Shown here: positions 33,101 to 44,203 of the stretch, piece after piece
How the letters are laid out: each line of letters starts with the position of its first letter
Numbering within the stretch: the first letter of the stretch is position 1
Source: Hypoxylon rubiginosum
Taxonomy: Eukaryota > Ascomycota > Sordariomycetes > Xylariales > Hypoxylaceae
Assembly: GCA_902806565.1 (NCBI GenBank)
Contig: CADCXA010000007.1
Coordinates: 310,001-374,000, forward strand
Length of the DNA stretch: 64,000 nt
Direction: 5' to 3'
Made by a program: the position numbers and the translations under genes
Notes under the pieces: model-generated
What the model saw: only the letters and a program-made list of their open reading frames with translations
What the model was told of the DNA's origin: nothing
The model's database searches: none

Positions 33101-35306
33101 TCAAATGTCCATTCCCCAACACCTCGCCCACTCATCTGCTAGTTGCACAGGGTCCGCCTGCATACGATGTCTCGAAAACAACAATGCTAGACCTCCAATG
33201 ATCCCGAGGCCGCCTATAATCTCCAGAGCAACCCATCCTTTTGTCTTTAGGTCTGCTGCTACCTGAAGCAACCCCAATGGATCTTGATGTTGCTCTGTCT
33301 TTTTCAACCATCTTCGTTTACAACCCCTTCTCGTTTCCGTCGAGGCCCTACTCTTAGGCTTATTTACGGCGACAAGTGTGCCGTTCTGCACATGTTGATT
33401 CAGCTTCTCCCTAAGCCAAGAAGCATGCTCCCTGCGAGCAGCAAGTGCTTCATATTGAGCCCGCTCGCTGCTCATACTGCGCTGGAGATCTGCTGCCCAA
33501 TCTACCACGTGGAGCTGTGGCGGGTTGTGACGCAGAGTTTGGTCATTAAGACGAGCCAATGCTAAGGATGAACATTGCTCTCTGGTATTTTCTGGCAGTC
33601 GGGTTAAAGCAGTAGACGGCCCCGGCCCGGGGAAAGTCAACGGCCTATATAAATGGCGCGGTCGCGACAAGGTGGTACTCCTCCAATCGAGATACTTCTT
33701 CGCTGCGGCATGGCGCAGCCAGGACGCTCCATTCGGACTGAATACGTTCTCGACAAGATATTGCAGTTCCGAAGTTATGAGAGGTTGGACATAATCCGAA
33801 CTCATGAGGAGGCTCGCATCCATTACGTCATGGTCTGAACCAGTTGCGGTTGATACAGCATAAGGAACACTCGGCTTTAGTTCCAAGGACTCCCGGCTAG
33901 CTGCAGATGTAAAGCTGAAAGTCTGGAGACCTGCTTGTCGAAGCTGGCCGGCAATCTGCTCCTTGCTTGTTGCGAGCTGCTCCGATGATAATGAGTCGGC
34001 CTGGGCCACAATGGGAATTACATTTGTTAACTGTGACAAGCGGCGAATATACTCCCTATCGACCGGCCTCATCTCTTTATTATTATCGGTTAGCATCTAC
34101 GTATTCCTAATGGGAAGCTAACCTACCTTGTGAGACGAGGTAGAAAACTACGTCGACCTGGAAGCCTCCATCGCCTCCAAGCATATTCAGCATATCCGAA
34201 TCGCCCAGAGAATCCGAAGCTAATTTGTTCAGATGAGACTCGATATATTCGATGCAGGGCACAATGGTGTCCATCGCCTATATAAAAGTCAGCATTCCTA
34301 AGTAAAAGATGAAGTTGATCTCAGATACTCACCGATGCGCCATTACGATAACCCGGTGTGTCTACAAAACACACATTACGCTCCAGGACGCTATCGCCTA
34401 GACTCTTACGTCTTTCGGAATTATGAGGGTCATCTAGCGTAGACCACCATTCTGGGTAAGGTTTGGTACTGGCATATATCTCTGATATAGTAGATGTTGA
34501 GGTGGATGCCCTTCCTGGTAAAGTGACTTGTTTCCCTGATCTGTTTGTTTCTGGAATGGCGTCAACATGAACGATGTGCTCGCAAATCTGGACAATAGCT
34601 TTGATCATAGAGGTCTTGCCGACACCTGCGGCACATTAGCCAGAACCAATAAACATGTGTATCAAAGCACTATACCGGAGTCACCAGCAAACAGCACCTT
34701 CAGCCGCCCCAGACTCTTGCCTGTCTCGGTGAACGGACGTCGACTTGGCATCTTAAGACTAGGCATCACCAACTGTGGAGCACTCCCTCTATCTAGCATG
34801 CTCGAAGGCCTGCTCGAGCGCCCGTGTTCCAGCGGCTCTTCGTCGGAACTGATGGCGTGTTCCGACAAGGATCCGGCAAATGAGTTCCTCCTCGAAGATG
34901 GAGTGCTAATCAAAGACTCGGTACAAGACGTACCAAGCATGATGGGAGTGATCGGACGCGAAGGCAACGAATGGGTTTGGGATCTCATAGACACGGGGCT
35001 ATGCGTAAATGTGGAGGTCCTAGAAGTCGGGGAGTACAGAGAGGCATAGTCTCGCTCCTGTCTGGATATATCGGCCTCCTTATCATCCTTGTAGGAAGAT
35101 GAGGGTCCAGCAGACGTCGTGGCTTTTCGCACATCTAGAAAACGGCCATGGGGGTTCGACTGGTCTAGGTAGGAATCGACGGAGGACTCATCGGCAAGGA
35201 TAAAAGACATGTGGCTGTTGACGCTGGAGGCGGCGAGGGAAGCGGGATCGTGGTCGACCGAGCGCTGACGCCCGTTCCAAGCGTCTTCGCCAGGAAATGG
35301 TCGCAT
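33101..35306 (-). CDS. Divergent septin-like GTPase with C-terminal membrane segment
   Basis: Predicted exons are 35306-34676, 34625-34333, 34277-34127 and 34074-33101 (682 aa). Residues 1-200 are disordered and Ser/Pro/Arg-rich. The septin G domain follows, with G1 LKVLFAGDSGVGKTSMIKAI near 202-222, G3 FVDTPG near 293 and, after EMRPVDREYIRRLSQLTNVI, the G4 position as AQAD instead of the usual AKAD. Septin-type VFYLVSQEMRP supports the family. A hydrophobic helix near 645-668 (VALEIIGGLGIIGGLALLF) suggests membrane anchoring. It does not look like a core filament septin (Cdc3/10/11/12 type) but like the lineage-specific septins of filamentous fungi. Nucleotide hydrolysis is uncertain. The gene is divergent from the PHO85 gene. 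Confidence 0.8.
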
Positions 35307-36271
35307 GATAGGGGATCACATCTAGATCGGATCGTAGTCACGGAAGCGAATATATACGCATACACGCTGTAGACTTTAGATTGTAGCAAATAAAATCAGG
35401 TAGTTTGTCTAAGAGTTGCGTAGGTCGTAGGTTGGTTAGGGTGATGCAAATGATGACATCTATCCGATATGGGGGTATTGGTAAGATGTGAGATGGGGTT
35501 GTCCTCATCTGACGGAGGTTGGCCAGGTTGGCCATGGATGCGTTGAAAGAGAGAACACCCCGCATCAGATAAGCTCAGGTACAAATACACGTGAGTACGA
35601 GCTTTATCCTGGCGTTCATGCGGTACTATGGTACATGCACGTACGGTAGAATATCCCCACATTTCAAGGTTGGGTGGAAAAGTCTCTTTGTCTTTTCTAT
35701 CTGCATGTCTCCACACGTAGGTATGCATGCAAGTACTAGGTATATGTTTGGTACGTGTATGCATACAAGAATGCATATAAGTATGCATATAAATAGCATA
35801 TAGGACATGCGGGACGAACATGACGGGTACGTAGTGACATTGCCCCTCCCCCCTCCCCAACCCTCGACCGCCAACAAGAATCCAAGAAATCCCATTTCGG
35901 TCCTGGAGCATACATACCGGAAATATTAACTGACGTTTTAAGCGCCCTGCTTCAGCCGTAACTATCGCAAAAGGTGTCATTCGAGTTACTCTACCATCAC
36001 CTATCAAAAATTTCATAAGCGCCCCTCCACACCTCTCCGTCTACCGTCGTTCTGCCGCCGTCCGCACCCAATACACCTTGGTCTTGCGTTGCGACAAGGC
36101 CTTTAATACTCTCCTCTCCCAACCTTCACCACGACTTCCCAGGACACTCCCCCCGTGTCCATCCCTTGCGGACAACCTTCATCTCTAGATATTCTGAAAA
36201 AGACCTGTACCGCTGGGGGTATCCTCTTTGATCCCAGATACACATCCGTACCTCGTCCTACTCGCGGCATC
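35307..36271. promoter_or_regulatory. Shared divergent region of septin-like gene and PHO85
   Basis: Contains a TATGCAT/ATGCATA-rich stretch at 35720-35795 and a C/T-rich leader before PHO85 (36020-36180). Open frames here on the minus strand are low-complexity and unsupported. Confidence 0.5.
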
Positions 36272-37358
36272 ATGGACGCCAAGAGACACCCAAGCTCGTT
36301 CCAGCAATTGGAGAAGCTAGGAGAAGGCACCTATGCTACAGTATGTCCTCCCATATGTCTATATGTCTATATGTCTATATGTCCACGAGGACGAAGAATT
36401 GCCCGTTTTAACTGACGTATTTGCACTATAGGTATTCAAGGGCAGGAACCGGCAGACGGGCGAACTCGTTGCCTTAAAAGAAATCCACCTCGACTCGGAA
36501 GAAGGAACCCCATCGACCGCCATCCGCGAGATATCCCTTATGAAGGAGCTCAAGCACGAGAATATAGTCGGGCTTCACGATGTCATCCACACTGAGAATA
36601 AACTTATGTTGGTATTCGAGTATATGGATGGAGACTTGAAGAAATACATGGATACCCACGGCGACAGGGGAGCCTTGAAGCCCATGACCATCAAGTCCTT
36701 CATGTACCAATTGTTGAAGGGGATTGATTTCTGCCACAAGAACCGCGTTCTCCACCGAGATCTCAAGCCGCAGAATTTGCTCATTAATGGGAAGGGCCAA
36801 CTAAAGCTTGGCGATTTCGGGTTAGCGCGCGCGTTCGGCATTCCTGTTAATACCTTCTCCAACGAGGTCGTCACCCTGTGGTACCGCGCCCCGGACGTCT
36901 TGCTAGGGAGTCGGACGTATAACACGAGCATCGATATATGGTCGGCCGGCTGCATCATGGCCGAGATGTACACGGGCCGGCCGCTGTTCCCGGGCACGAC
37001 GAACGAGGACCAGATCATCCGCATCTTCCGCATCATGGGCACGCCGACGGAGCGGACCTGGCCCGGCATCTCGCAGTTCCCCGAGTACAAGCCCAACATC
37101 CAGATGTACGCCACGCAGGACCTCAGGGCCATCCTGCCGCAGATCGACCAGCTCGGCATCGACCTGCTGCAGCGGATGCTCGTCCTGCGCCCCGAGCACC
37201 GCATCAGCGCCCACGACGCCCTGCAGCACCCTTGGTTCTCCGAGCTGTCCATGCAGCACCAGATCCAGCAGCAGCAGGCTATGCAGGCCGCCCAAGTCAG
37301 GGGCGGCTACGCCCCTCCGGCTGTGCCCTCGCAGGGCGTTTACGAACCCGGGTATTAG
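36272..37358 (+). CDS. PHO85: Cyclin-dependent kinase PHO85
   Basis: CDK5-related kinase for phosphate sensing, metabolism and the cell cycle. Exons are 36272-36340 and 36432-37358 (331 aa). The ATP loop is [12 protein letters not shown], split by the intron after YAT. Other motifs are VALKEIHL (catalytic Lys), PSTAIREIS (cyclin-binding helix), [22 protein letters not shown] and the activation segment [18 protein letters not shown]. The short Gln-rich tail ([14 protein letters not shown]) is usual for filamentous PHO85 proteins. The 91-nt intron holds an 8-bp repeat. From about 36930 to the end nearly every codon ends in G or C, whereas the first third does not. Confidence 0.94.
36353..36384. 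repeat. 8-bp tandem repeat in the PHO85 intron
   Basis: Four copies of atatgtct, the last ending tcc, lie 12 bp after the 5' splice site. Confidence 0.85.
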
Positions 37359-38379
37359 TTAAATCCGATTTGGTACAATGGGCAAATGCATCCTGGCGGG
37401 CCTCCGTAGGTAGCTAGCGTTTTACCAACCGTCTCTTTTCGCGAATATAATTCGGAGGAGGTACTGGTCGCTAGCGGGTGGATGCATGCCTTGTTGTTTT
37501 TTTCATAGCCGGGAGGGAGGTGTAGAGGCGGCACATAGCTTCACATAGCTTAAGCAGGTCAGCATGCAGCGATCATGATGGTGTAAGGATGCGGCAAGGG
37601 GGGGATCTGGGAATAGGCGTTCGGCAAAGTCTGTTATAACGCTCAGCGATAGATCAGGGCAGCATTCATGGGCATCTTAGTAATGATTCCTTCTGCTATT
37701 AATTCAAAAAAGTTATACCCCGTCGTGCCAGCTCGGTTGGGTGGTAGTGACCGGATTTGCATCGCCTGCCATCGAAACTATATGTACATGTACTAGCAAT
37801 AGATGTCATTGCGGCTATTTCAAACATCGTTCGAAATAGCTGCACTCAACCAAAGCGCTTACGAGACTGAATCTTAGCATGAAGCAACTTCGTCGTGATT
37901 AGACATATACCTCGTACATAATACTAACGAATTAGCTCTTAACATTACAAGGTGATTGACCTACCAAGCCAGATGCCCCTTTTCTCTTCTGTCCAGGTTC
38001 TGCTTAGGAGATGAGGTAAGTACAGACCATCGTGTGTGAGACCTACCGAATACAAGACGGATATGTTATTTTTGGCCTCACGCCGGACTACCCCTGTTGC
38101 AAAAGCGAACGCCGCTTAAGCGATTGAGCTTGTAACAACGCTTATATGCCATATAATGTGATAACCCCAGATTACTTCTGTATTTCAACTTAGGTTCAGA
38201 AATAAAGCAAAGTCTATTCAAAGCTTCGAAGCCAACACTGTCCTATAATCACTCTAACTCTATTTCTATATGCACGACGCACTTAATGTCCTAGCAAACG
38301 ATCCACACGAAGGGATACGTTTGATGATGAGCTCTACAATACCAGTGACTACTTGGGTTGACCCCCCAAACCATGACCA
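37359..38379. other. Intergenic, convergent 3' regions of PHO85 and TAZ1
   Basis: AT-rich spacer with a strong inverted repeat at 37811-37843 and no recognisable gene. Confidence 0.55.
37811..37843. repeat. Inverted repeat with 8-bp perfect core
   Basis: GCTATTTC (37814-37821) and GAAATAGC (37833-37840) pair exactly around an 11-nt loop. The flanks extend the stem to 11 pairs with one G-T. Confidence 0.55.
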
Positions 38380-39696
38380 TCAATCTTTTTTGTTGACCAA
38401 GCTATCGTCAACGTTACTCTTGTACCGGTCCTTGCTCGGCTCCTCGGCCCAGGTCTCGGCCAGCTCTAACCCTAAGCCCGGCTCCTCGTCCGGGTACCCC
38501 ATGCTCTTGCGGACCTTCATGACCTCGTCGCGGACCCTCCTGGCGACCTCGACGCGGAGCCGCACGGCCTCGTCGCCGTACTTGAGCTCGTCGGTGAGCT
38601 CGCCCAGGGGACGGCCTTGGTGTTGGTTCCGGCGGACGAGGTCCCTCCAGCGGGCGCGCAGGTCGCCGAAGGCGCGCTCGGGGTCGACGGGCTCGCCGAA
38701 GGCGACGCGGAAGCGGCCCGGGAAGCGCGGGAGGAAGCGCGGCCAGCCCCGGTCCTCGGCCATGGCGCGCTGCGTGCCGTCGATGAACATGGCGAGCACG
38801 TCGGGCGCGGGGTCGCTCTCGAGGATCAGCCGCGAGACGCCCCACTTGAAGTACCGCACGTACAGGCGCGGGTGCTGGTGCACGCACGCCTCCGGGAACA
38901 CGTGCACCCAGCTCAGCCGGTTGCGGGCGTACTGGGACGGGGCGACGTAGCGGTCCGTCCCCGTCGTGGTGAAGGTTAGCCCGTCGGACGTGAACGGGTC
39001 CGCCACATCGTGGGAGTCCTCTGGTGCCGTTGGTGTTGGCGAGACGGACGGTTGGGAAGATAGGAGGCGGATGGCTTGGGGGATTGTGGGCTGGAAGAGC
39101 CCTCCGTGAGGTGAGTATTTCGAACGGTGAGTGGGCAACACCTGGCCCGAAAAGAAGAAAGATCCGAGAAACCTAGTCGTATGTATAAGTCATAGAGTTA
39201 TCTCATGGTGAGAATGAGATATGCGCACTTGTTCTTGAAACATATATCATGAGCACCTAGGCCCCATCTGTGGTTCGAGGGGTTGAAGCCGTAACGTAGC
39301 GGGAGGACTCCCCACATGATAGGATCGTCCAGTCTAATGATATTTTCATAAGCTTTAGGTCTCTTATAATGGTGAGAGTCGAGTTCACTCACACACTAAT
39401 GTGATTAGATACTAACGTAAGAGTTAGTATCATGTATACTGCCGTGAAGTAAAGAGTCTCATACCCGTGATGAGACCCCTCTGTCTCTTCTCAACATCTT
39501 TTCTCTTATCCAGGATATCTAAAAATCGGTCTAAGCCGACGGTTTCGACAGAGTTAAATCCATACAGGAAGCCTCTGGACAGAGCGGCCGTCAGGCCCAT
39601 GGAAAGAGACGAGGCTATGCGCCATGGCAGGCTAGGCTGCTGGAGGGATATTTTGTTGGGGTTAGACTTGGACATTTCGATTTGGTCCGATGCCAT
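38380..39696 (-). CDS. TAZ1: Tafazzin, cardiolipin-remodelling acyltransferase
   Basis: Mitochondrial phospholipid-lysophospholipid transacylase. Predicted exons are 39696-39465, 39411-39393, 39333-39229 and 39172-38380 (382 aa). The HX4D motif is NHISVLDDP: its catalytic His lies in the 19-nt exon 2 (VSNHISV) and its Asp at the start of exon 3. Then come PIMWGVLPLRYGFNP, DICFKNKFLGSFFFSGQVLP, the acyl-binding segment WVHVFPEACVHQHP (FPEA where many relatives have FPEG), RYFKWGVSRLILES and FIDGTQRAM. A Ser/Thr/Pro-rich insert separates the THR-SPHGGLFQP part from the FPEA part. The 3' half (38460-39010) is very GC-rich. TAZ1 is divergent from the NOSIP-like gene. Confidence 0.92.
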
Positions 39697-40208
39697 TTAC
39701 GCTTGGTGGTGATGCGTGATTTCAAATGCATAACAAACCAATGCTTAGGAATAGAAGAGAAGACATAATAGAAAAAAACGGAATGTCTTATGAGAATTAC
39801 ATGTTTTGTTTGAAGTTTCTCATAGCCCGGGTCGTACGCTGGAGCAGAGATATTTGAGAAAATGAAAAATAGTACACCGTGTAAGTTAACCGTACAGCCC
39901 GTACAGCCCGTAACGGACGACGGCGGCTTGCCTTGCACCTGCAGGGACGGGGCGACCCCATTGGGCAGGACGCCAGGACCTCGGGGCTAGTACGGAAAGA
40001 CCCCTGTAGCTACATAGGTACATATGTACGCTGCATGGATGTGCAAGTACTTCTCTATTGCATCACTAACCGCAAACCTTGCAGCTATCCGGCTGAATAT
40101 TTATATTCACGACATCGAGTATTCCCAACAGAACACACAAAACAGACTTTGCTTTGGGAAGACGGAACTCGGGTATACCGTAATTGCTACCTGATTTGCG
40201 ATATCACC
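39697..40208. promoter_or_regulatory. Shared divergent promoter of TAZ1 and NOSIP-like gene
   Basis: Only 512 bp separate two start codons facing apart. It contains repeated cagcccgtaca units at 39894-39913. No other gene was seen. Confidence 0.6.
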
Positions 40209-41408
40209 ATGTCACACAGTAAGATTTCCCTAAGATACCACAGCTGACCGCTATACACACAAAAGTAAGGACAATGTCACTAACGCACAATCCTCTACCC
40301 TCTAGGCAAGCGGAACACATCGCGCGCCGTCTTCACCTCGTACGAGCGGGACCTAGCGCGGAGGGCATGGAGCTCGACGTCGGCGCGGCTCTCGCGCGAG
40401 AGCTTCCTGCCCTTCTCCTCGTGCGGCCTGTGCCTCGAGATCGCCCGGGACCCCGTGTCGTGCACCCACGGCGACATCTTCTGCCGCGAGTGCGCCCTGA
40501 GCAACATCCTGGCCCAGAAGAAGGAGATTAAGAGGGTAGAGAAGCTACGCGAACAGGACGAGCGAGACCAAGAGGAGGACAAGCTGCGCCACGAGGAGGA
40601 GGCCCGCGAGCGCGCCGTACGAGAATTCGAGATGACCCAGATCGGGCTAGACGCGAAGGCTAGGAGTAGCAAGAGCACTGATGGTTCTGCTGCGGGAGCT
40701 CGGCGCGAGAGCAGCAGCACTCCGGCGGCAGAGTTGAATGGCGGCAAAAAGCGGAAGTTTGAGATGGACGAGGAAGAACTAGCGCGGATAGCACAGGAGG
40801 ACAGGACGAAAGCGCGGAAAGCGATTGACGACGAAAAGGCGGCGAAACCCACGTTACCGTCATTCTGGACGCCGTCTGTGACGCCGGCATCTAATACGAA
40901 GGATACGCTACACGAAGTTGTCAAGAAAATGAAGAGCACGCCCGTGTGCCCGGCATCAAGGGAGGATAGTCCTCACACATACTCGCTGCACACCCTCGTA
41001 ACGGTAAACTTCACCGAGGAGGACGGCGACGACGGCGGAGGCAAGAAGAAGCGTATACGCATATGCCCCTCGTGCAAGAAGGGCCTAAGCAACTCGTCTC
41101 GAGCCATGCTCGCGAAGCCGTGCGGGCACGTGCTGTGCCGGAACTGCGTAGACAAGTTCATGAAACCGTCGCGGCATCACCACGACGATCCCCACGCGCC
41201 GGCCGCTGAGTCCGAGCGGGTGCGGTGCTACGTCTGCGAGGCGGACCTTACAGAGAAGAAGAGTGACATAGGCGGCGGCGAGAAGGGAAAGAAGAAGGAA
41301 AAGGAGAAAATACGGCCCGGACTGGTCGAGCTGAAGAGCGAAGGCACGGGGTTCTCGGCCGGCGGTGCGAACCAGGTGCAGAAGTCCGGTGTAGCGTTTC
41401 AATGCTAG
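40209..41408 (+). CDS. NOSIP-type RING/U-box E3 ubiquitin ligase
   Basis: Predicted nuclear E3 ligase of the NOSIP family, which is linked to the late spliceosome. Exon 1 is 40209-40218 (MSH plus one base) and exon 2 is 40306-41408 (370 aa). Residues 1-15 read MSHSKRNTSRAVFTSYE, the family signature. A first incomplete U-box/RING follows (CGLCLEIARDPVSCTHGDIF, CRECAL). Then comes a charged coiled coil (KKEIKRVEKLREQDERDQEE). A second RING-like part in the C-terminal half includes CPSCKKGL, KPCGHVLCRNCVDKFM and CYVCEADL. A His/Asp-rich loop and a Gly/Lys-rich loop are local additions. The exon 1 ATG is the only start that yields the conserved N-terminus. Confidence 0.88.
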
Positions 41409-42097
41409 ACTTACCATACCAACTGTACTAATATCAGAAGTTTCAATATGGTACGAACTCTACGAATAGACAGGGACTGAAAAAGCCGTATAAGAGAAAG
41501 AAGAGCAGATACAAGTGTAGTAGATGAACGGCTCACAACTAACCACTGTATTATCACAATCCATTACAACATGACCTAACAACATTACATGACCTACAAT
41601 TCAGTCCAACACGCATACATACAAAATAACAGGTTGATGTTCGCTCATAGCCCACCATACGTACATGAAGTCGTCCCTCATTAACACCCTTCGACCTCGG
41701 AACGAGACGCCAACTCCGACCCATGCAGGATGTTTATGTAGATTACAATTACACCAATCCTGAGATGCCCAAAATACCCATCAATGCTCGCTCCTTTTTA
41801 TTCCAAATCCAAGTCCTCAATGCTAAACCAAATCCAATCCGAAATCCAGATACAATAACGACGACCAAGAATCTCAAACCAACAAAAACACCTTTTTACC
41901 TTCGCTCAGGCAACAATAACAAAAAAAAAACCAAGCGCTCTTATCCCTTCTTCTCACACCCATACTCACGCACACACTTAAACCAGACATCGTCGTACAT
42001 CAGTCTCTCTCTTCCCCTTTTGTTTTCCCTCATTCCCCCGTTACCCCTTTCCCCCCTATTCGCTCGTACTGCACTGCACTACTCCCCTCCCTCCCAA
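41409..42097. other. Intergenic, convergent 3' regions
   Basis: The plus strand is C/T/A-rich with few stops, so long open frames appear there, but they lack coding character. No gene is called. Confidence 0.55.
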
Positions 42098-44203
42098 TCA
42101 ACCATCCCGAAACCCCCTCTGCGTCCCGTCGATCATATTCGCAACAACATTCACCGCGAAGTCCCCGAGCGACGACGGCGTCGCCCTCTCGATGTCGTTG
42201 CGCGACATCCTGGTGCGGACGCTGACGTCCGTGGCCGGTGCTGCGGGAGGCGGGGAAGGACGGTAGGGGTATGATGGTTGGTAAGGGGAAGGAGAATACG
42301 CGTTGCTGTCGTAGCGGCTGACGCCGTCGATCCGGTAGCGTAGCGAGCGCGGCAGCTGCTGGGGCGTTGGCGCCGGCGCGGGAAGGGGAAGGGGTGGGGG
42401 TGGGGGAGGTAGATAGGCTGGGGCTCGCGGTGACGGTGTCGGGGCTGGGGGGTACGGCGATGGCAGCTCTGGGACTAGACGTACTGGCTGCGGAGCCCCT
42501 TTTGGCGGCGGTCCTGTTGCTTCTATTGTGCTACCATGCGTCGGTGCTGCCGGTGCCACCACCACCGGCTCCGGCCGCGGCGCCGCTGACGGTCTCGGCA
42601 CGCTTTCCCTCACACTTGCCCTCGCCGTCACCGCCGCCTTTTGAACTGCTACTCTCTTGGCCCTCCTAGCCCTAAGCTCAGCCAGAACACTAGCCACAAA
42701 AATGTAGAGCCGGAACAGCATCCGGTGTACGACCTCCTTAGCCAGCATCGTGGTCCCGTGGCCCAGGAACGCCCGGAGCAGCTCGCCCCCGAGGCCGTCG
42801 TACAGGGCCCCGACGCCCTCGGCCCGCGCGATCTGCGCCGCCGTCCCGAACGCGCTCTGCCGGCCGAAATCCCGCACCGCCCGCAGCGCGTCCAGCTTCG
42901 CGTCCACCTCCCGCTCCGCGCTGCGCTCCGGCGGCGCTACGTTCTCGTGGATCACCCGTGGCGGCGGCGGCGGCGGCGGCGGTGGTTGTAGCGGTGCCTC
43001 TGGTTCTTTAGCGGCTGCTGCTACTGCTTCGGCGGGAGCTTCTCCTTCTGCAGACGCCTTGGCTTCTCCTTCTCCGTCCTTAGGCGTCTTGGCACCTTCG
43101 GAAGCCTGTGCCTCTACAGAGGCCAGATCGATAAGCGCCTCCTCTCTCAGCGCATCTCCCTTAGGAGCCTCTACCTCTTTCTCGGCCTCTGTCTCTACTC
43201 TTGGTTTGGGGGGAGCTTCTTTACTCTCCTCCTTCGGCCTCTCCCTCCCGGGCGGGGCGGCGGCGGGGATGACGCCGGCCTGCATCCGCGTCCTGGCCGT
43301 CTGCAGCGGATACGTCGCAACGCACGCGACCGCCTTACTAGCAGCCGCCAGGAGGAACGTGACGGCACCCCCCGCCGGACGGTCTCGCCGGCCGCCAGCC
43401 GCAGCAACCCGCTTCCCGAGGAACTCCTGCAAGAAAAACGTGATGCTGGGGTTCAGCGTCAGCACCAGGCTGGCCGAGTACCCCGACCACAGGCCCGCGA
43501 GGCCCTTCTCCCTGCGGATATCGGCGAGGATCTCGCGCGCGCTCGTGGCTTCCTTATTGGTGCCGTTGACCAGCGAGGCCGTCTGCTGGCGCGCGACCAC
43601 GTTGGCGATGGGCGTCGTGAACAATCTCGAGCAGGCGCCGGCCGCCACGCCGACGGCCAGCTCTTCCAAGACGGCCAGGCCCGCCACCGTGTGGTCGTGG
43701 CGGCGCCTCCTCCTCGCGGCGAGGCGCAGGCCGCGGAACCACTCATAGAACAGAAAGAAGAGGAAAGAGTCCAAGACAGATCTGGTTGCATCGTGGGCCA
43801 GGCCAGTATAGAACGCTCTCGGCCCGCCACCGGAGCTCCATATCTGAGAAAAAGCTCCTGCGATGCTGCTGCTGCTGTCGTCGTCGTCCTTGCGGCTGCC
43901 CGTAGGGTCCGATTCCGCCCCCGCCCTTCCTCTCGGATCGGTGGTAGTGGTGGTAGTACCGGCTGCTGCTCCCGCTCCCTCTTCCTCCTTCCCCCTGCGA
44001 AGTCTTCCCTCGCGACGTAGCTGTCTTTGGAGTTGAAGGCGGGTAATCGCTAGCGAGAGTGGATACAGAGCGCATGTCGATATGAGCGTGCCGGCGGAGC
44101 CCGAGACGGCGTGTTGTAAGGCCGGGAGGAACTTGTCTGCTGATATGGATATGCCCGTGTTGTTGTTGTTGTTGTTGTTATTGGGAAGACTTGACGATGG
44201 CAT
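42098..44203 (-). CDS. Mitochondrial carrier family protein, peroxisomal ANT1/PMP47-like, with large inserts
   Basis: Single exon of 701 aa, against about 300-350 for ordinary carriers. I chose the ATG giving MPSSSLPN; an upstream in-frame ATG at 44272 exists. Three carrier repeats are visible: LQHAVSGSAGTLISTCALYP then LSLAITRLQLQRQL; LAVGVAAGACSRLFTTPIAN then VVARQQ; and TFLLAAASKAVACVATYPLQ then TARTRMQ. The GSAGTLISTCALYPLSL start is what I recall for peroxisomal adenine nucleotide carriers. An Ala/Glu/Lys-rich and polyproline insert of about 115 residues (near nt 42950-43260) splits the third repeat from the GVGALYDGLGGELLRAFLGH helix. About 200 residues of Pro-rich tail follow. Transport substrate is inferred. 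Confidence 0.8.
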   Translation of the reverse strand: MPSSSLPNNNNNNNNTGISISADKFLPALQHAVSGSAGTLISTCALYPLSLAITRLQLQRQLRREGRLRRGKEEEGAGAAAGTTTTTTDPRGRAGAESDPTGSRKDDDDSSSSIAGAFSQIWSSGGGPRAFYTGLAHDATRSVLDSFLFFLFYEWFRGLRLAARRRRRHDHTVAGLAVLEELAVGVAAGACSRLFTTPIANVVARQQTASLVNGTNKEATSAREILADIRREKGLAGLWSGYSASLVLTLNPSITFFLQEFLGKRVAAAGGRRDRPAGGAVTFLLAAASKAVACVATYPLQTARTRMQAGVIPAAAPPGRERPKEESKEAPPKPRVETEAEKEVEAPKGDALREEALIDLASVEAQASEGAKTPKDGEGEAKASAEGEAPAEAVAAAAKEPEAPLQPPPPPPPPPRVIHENVAPPERSAEREVDAKLDALRAVRDFGRQSAFGTAAQIARAEGVGALYDGLGGELLRAFLGHGTTMLAKEVVHRMLFRLYIFVASVLAELRARRAKRVAVQKAAVTARASVRESVPRPSAAPRPEPVVVAPAAPTHGSTIEATGPPPKGAPQPVRLVPELPSPYPPAPTPSPRAPAYLPPPPPPLPLPAPAPTPQQLPRSLRYRIDGVSRYDSNAYSPSPYQPSYPYRPSPPPAAPATDVSVRTRMSRNDIERATPSSLGDFAVNVVANMIDGTQRGFRDG

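Noticed and set aside
35396..36016. 206-codon minus-strand frame with His/Met/Tyr repeats
   Set aside because: It overlaps the divergent promoter region, is built on a TATGCAT-rich tract and has no family signal.
41723..42274. 183-codon plus-strand frame
   Set aside because: Low-complexity sequence antisense to the end of the carrier gene.
42750..43748. 332-codon plus-strand Ser/Ala-rich frame
   Set aside because: Antisense reading of the GC-rich carrier gene.
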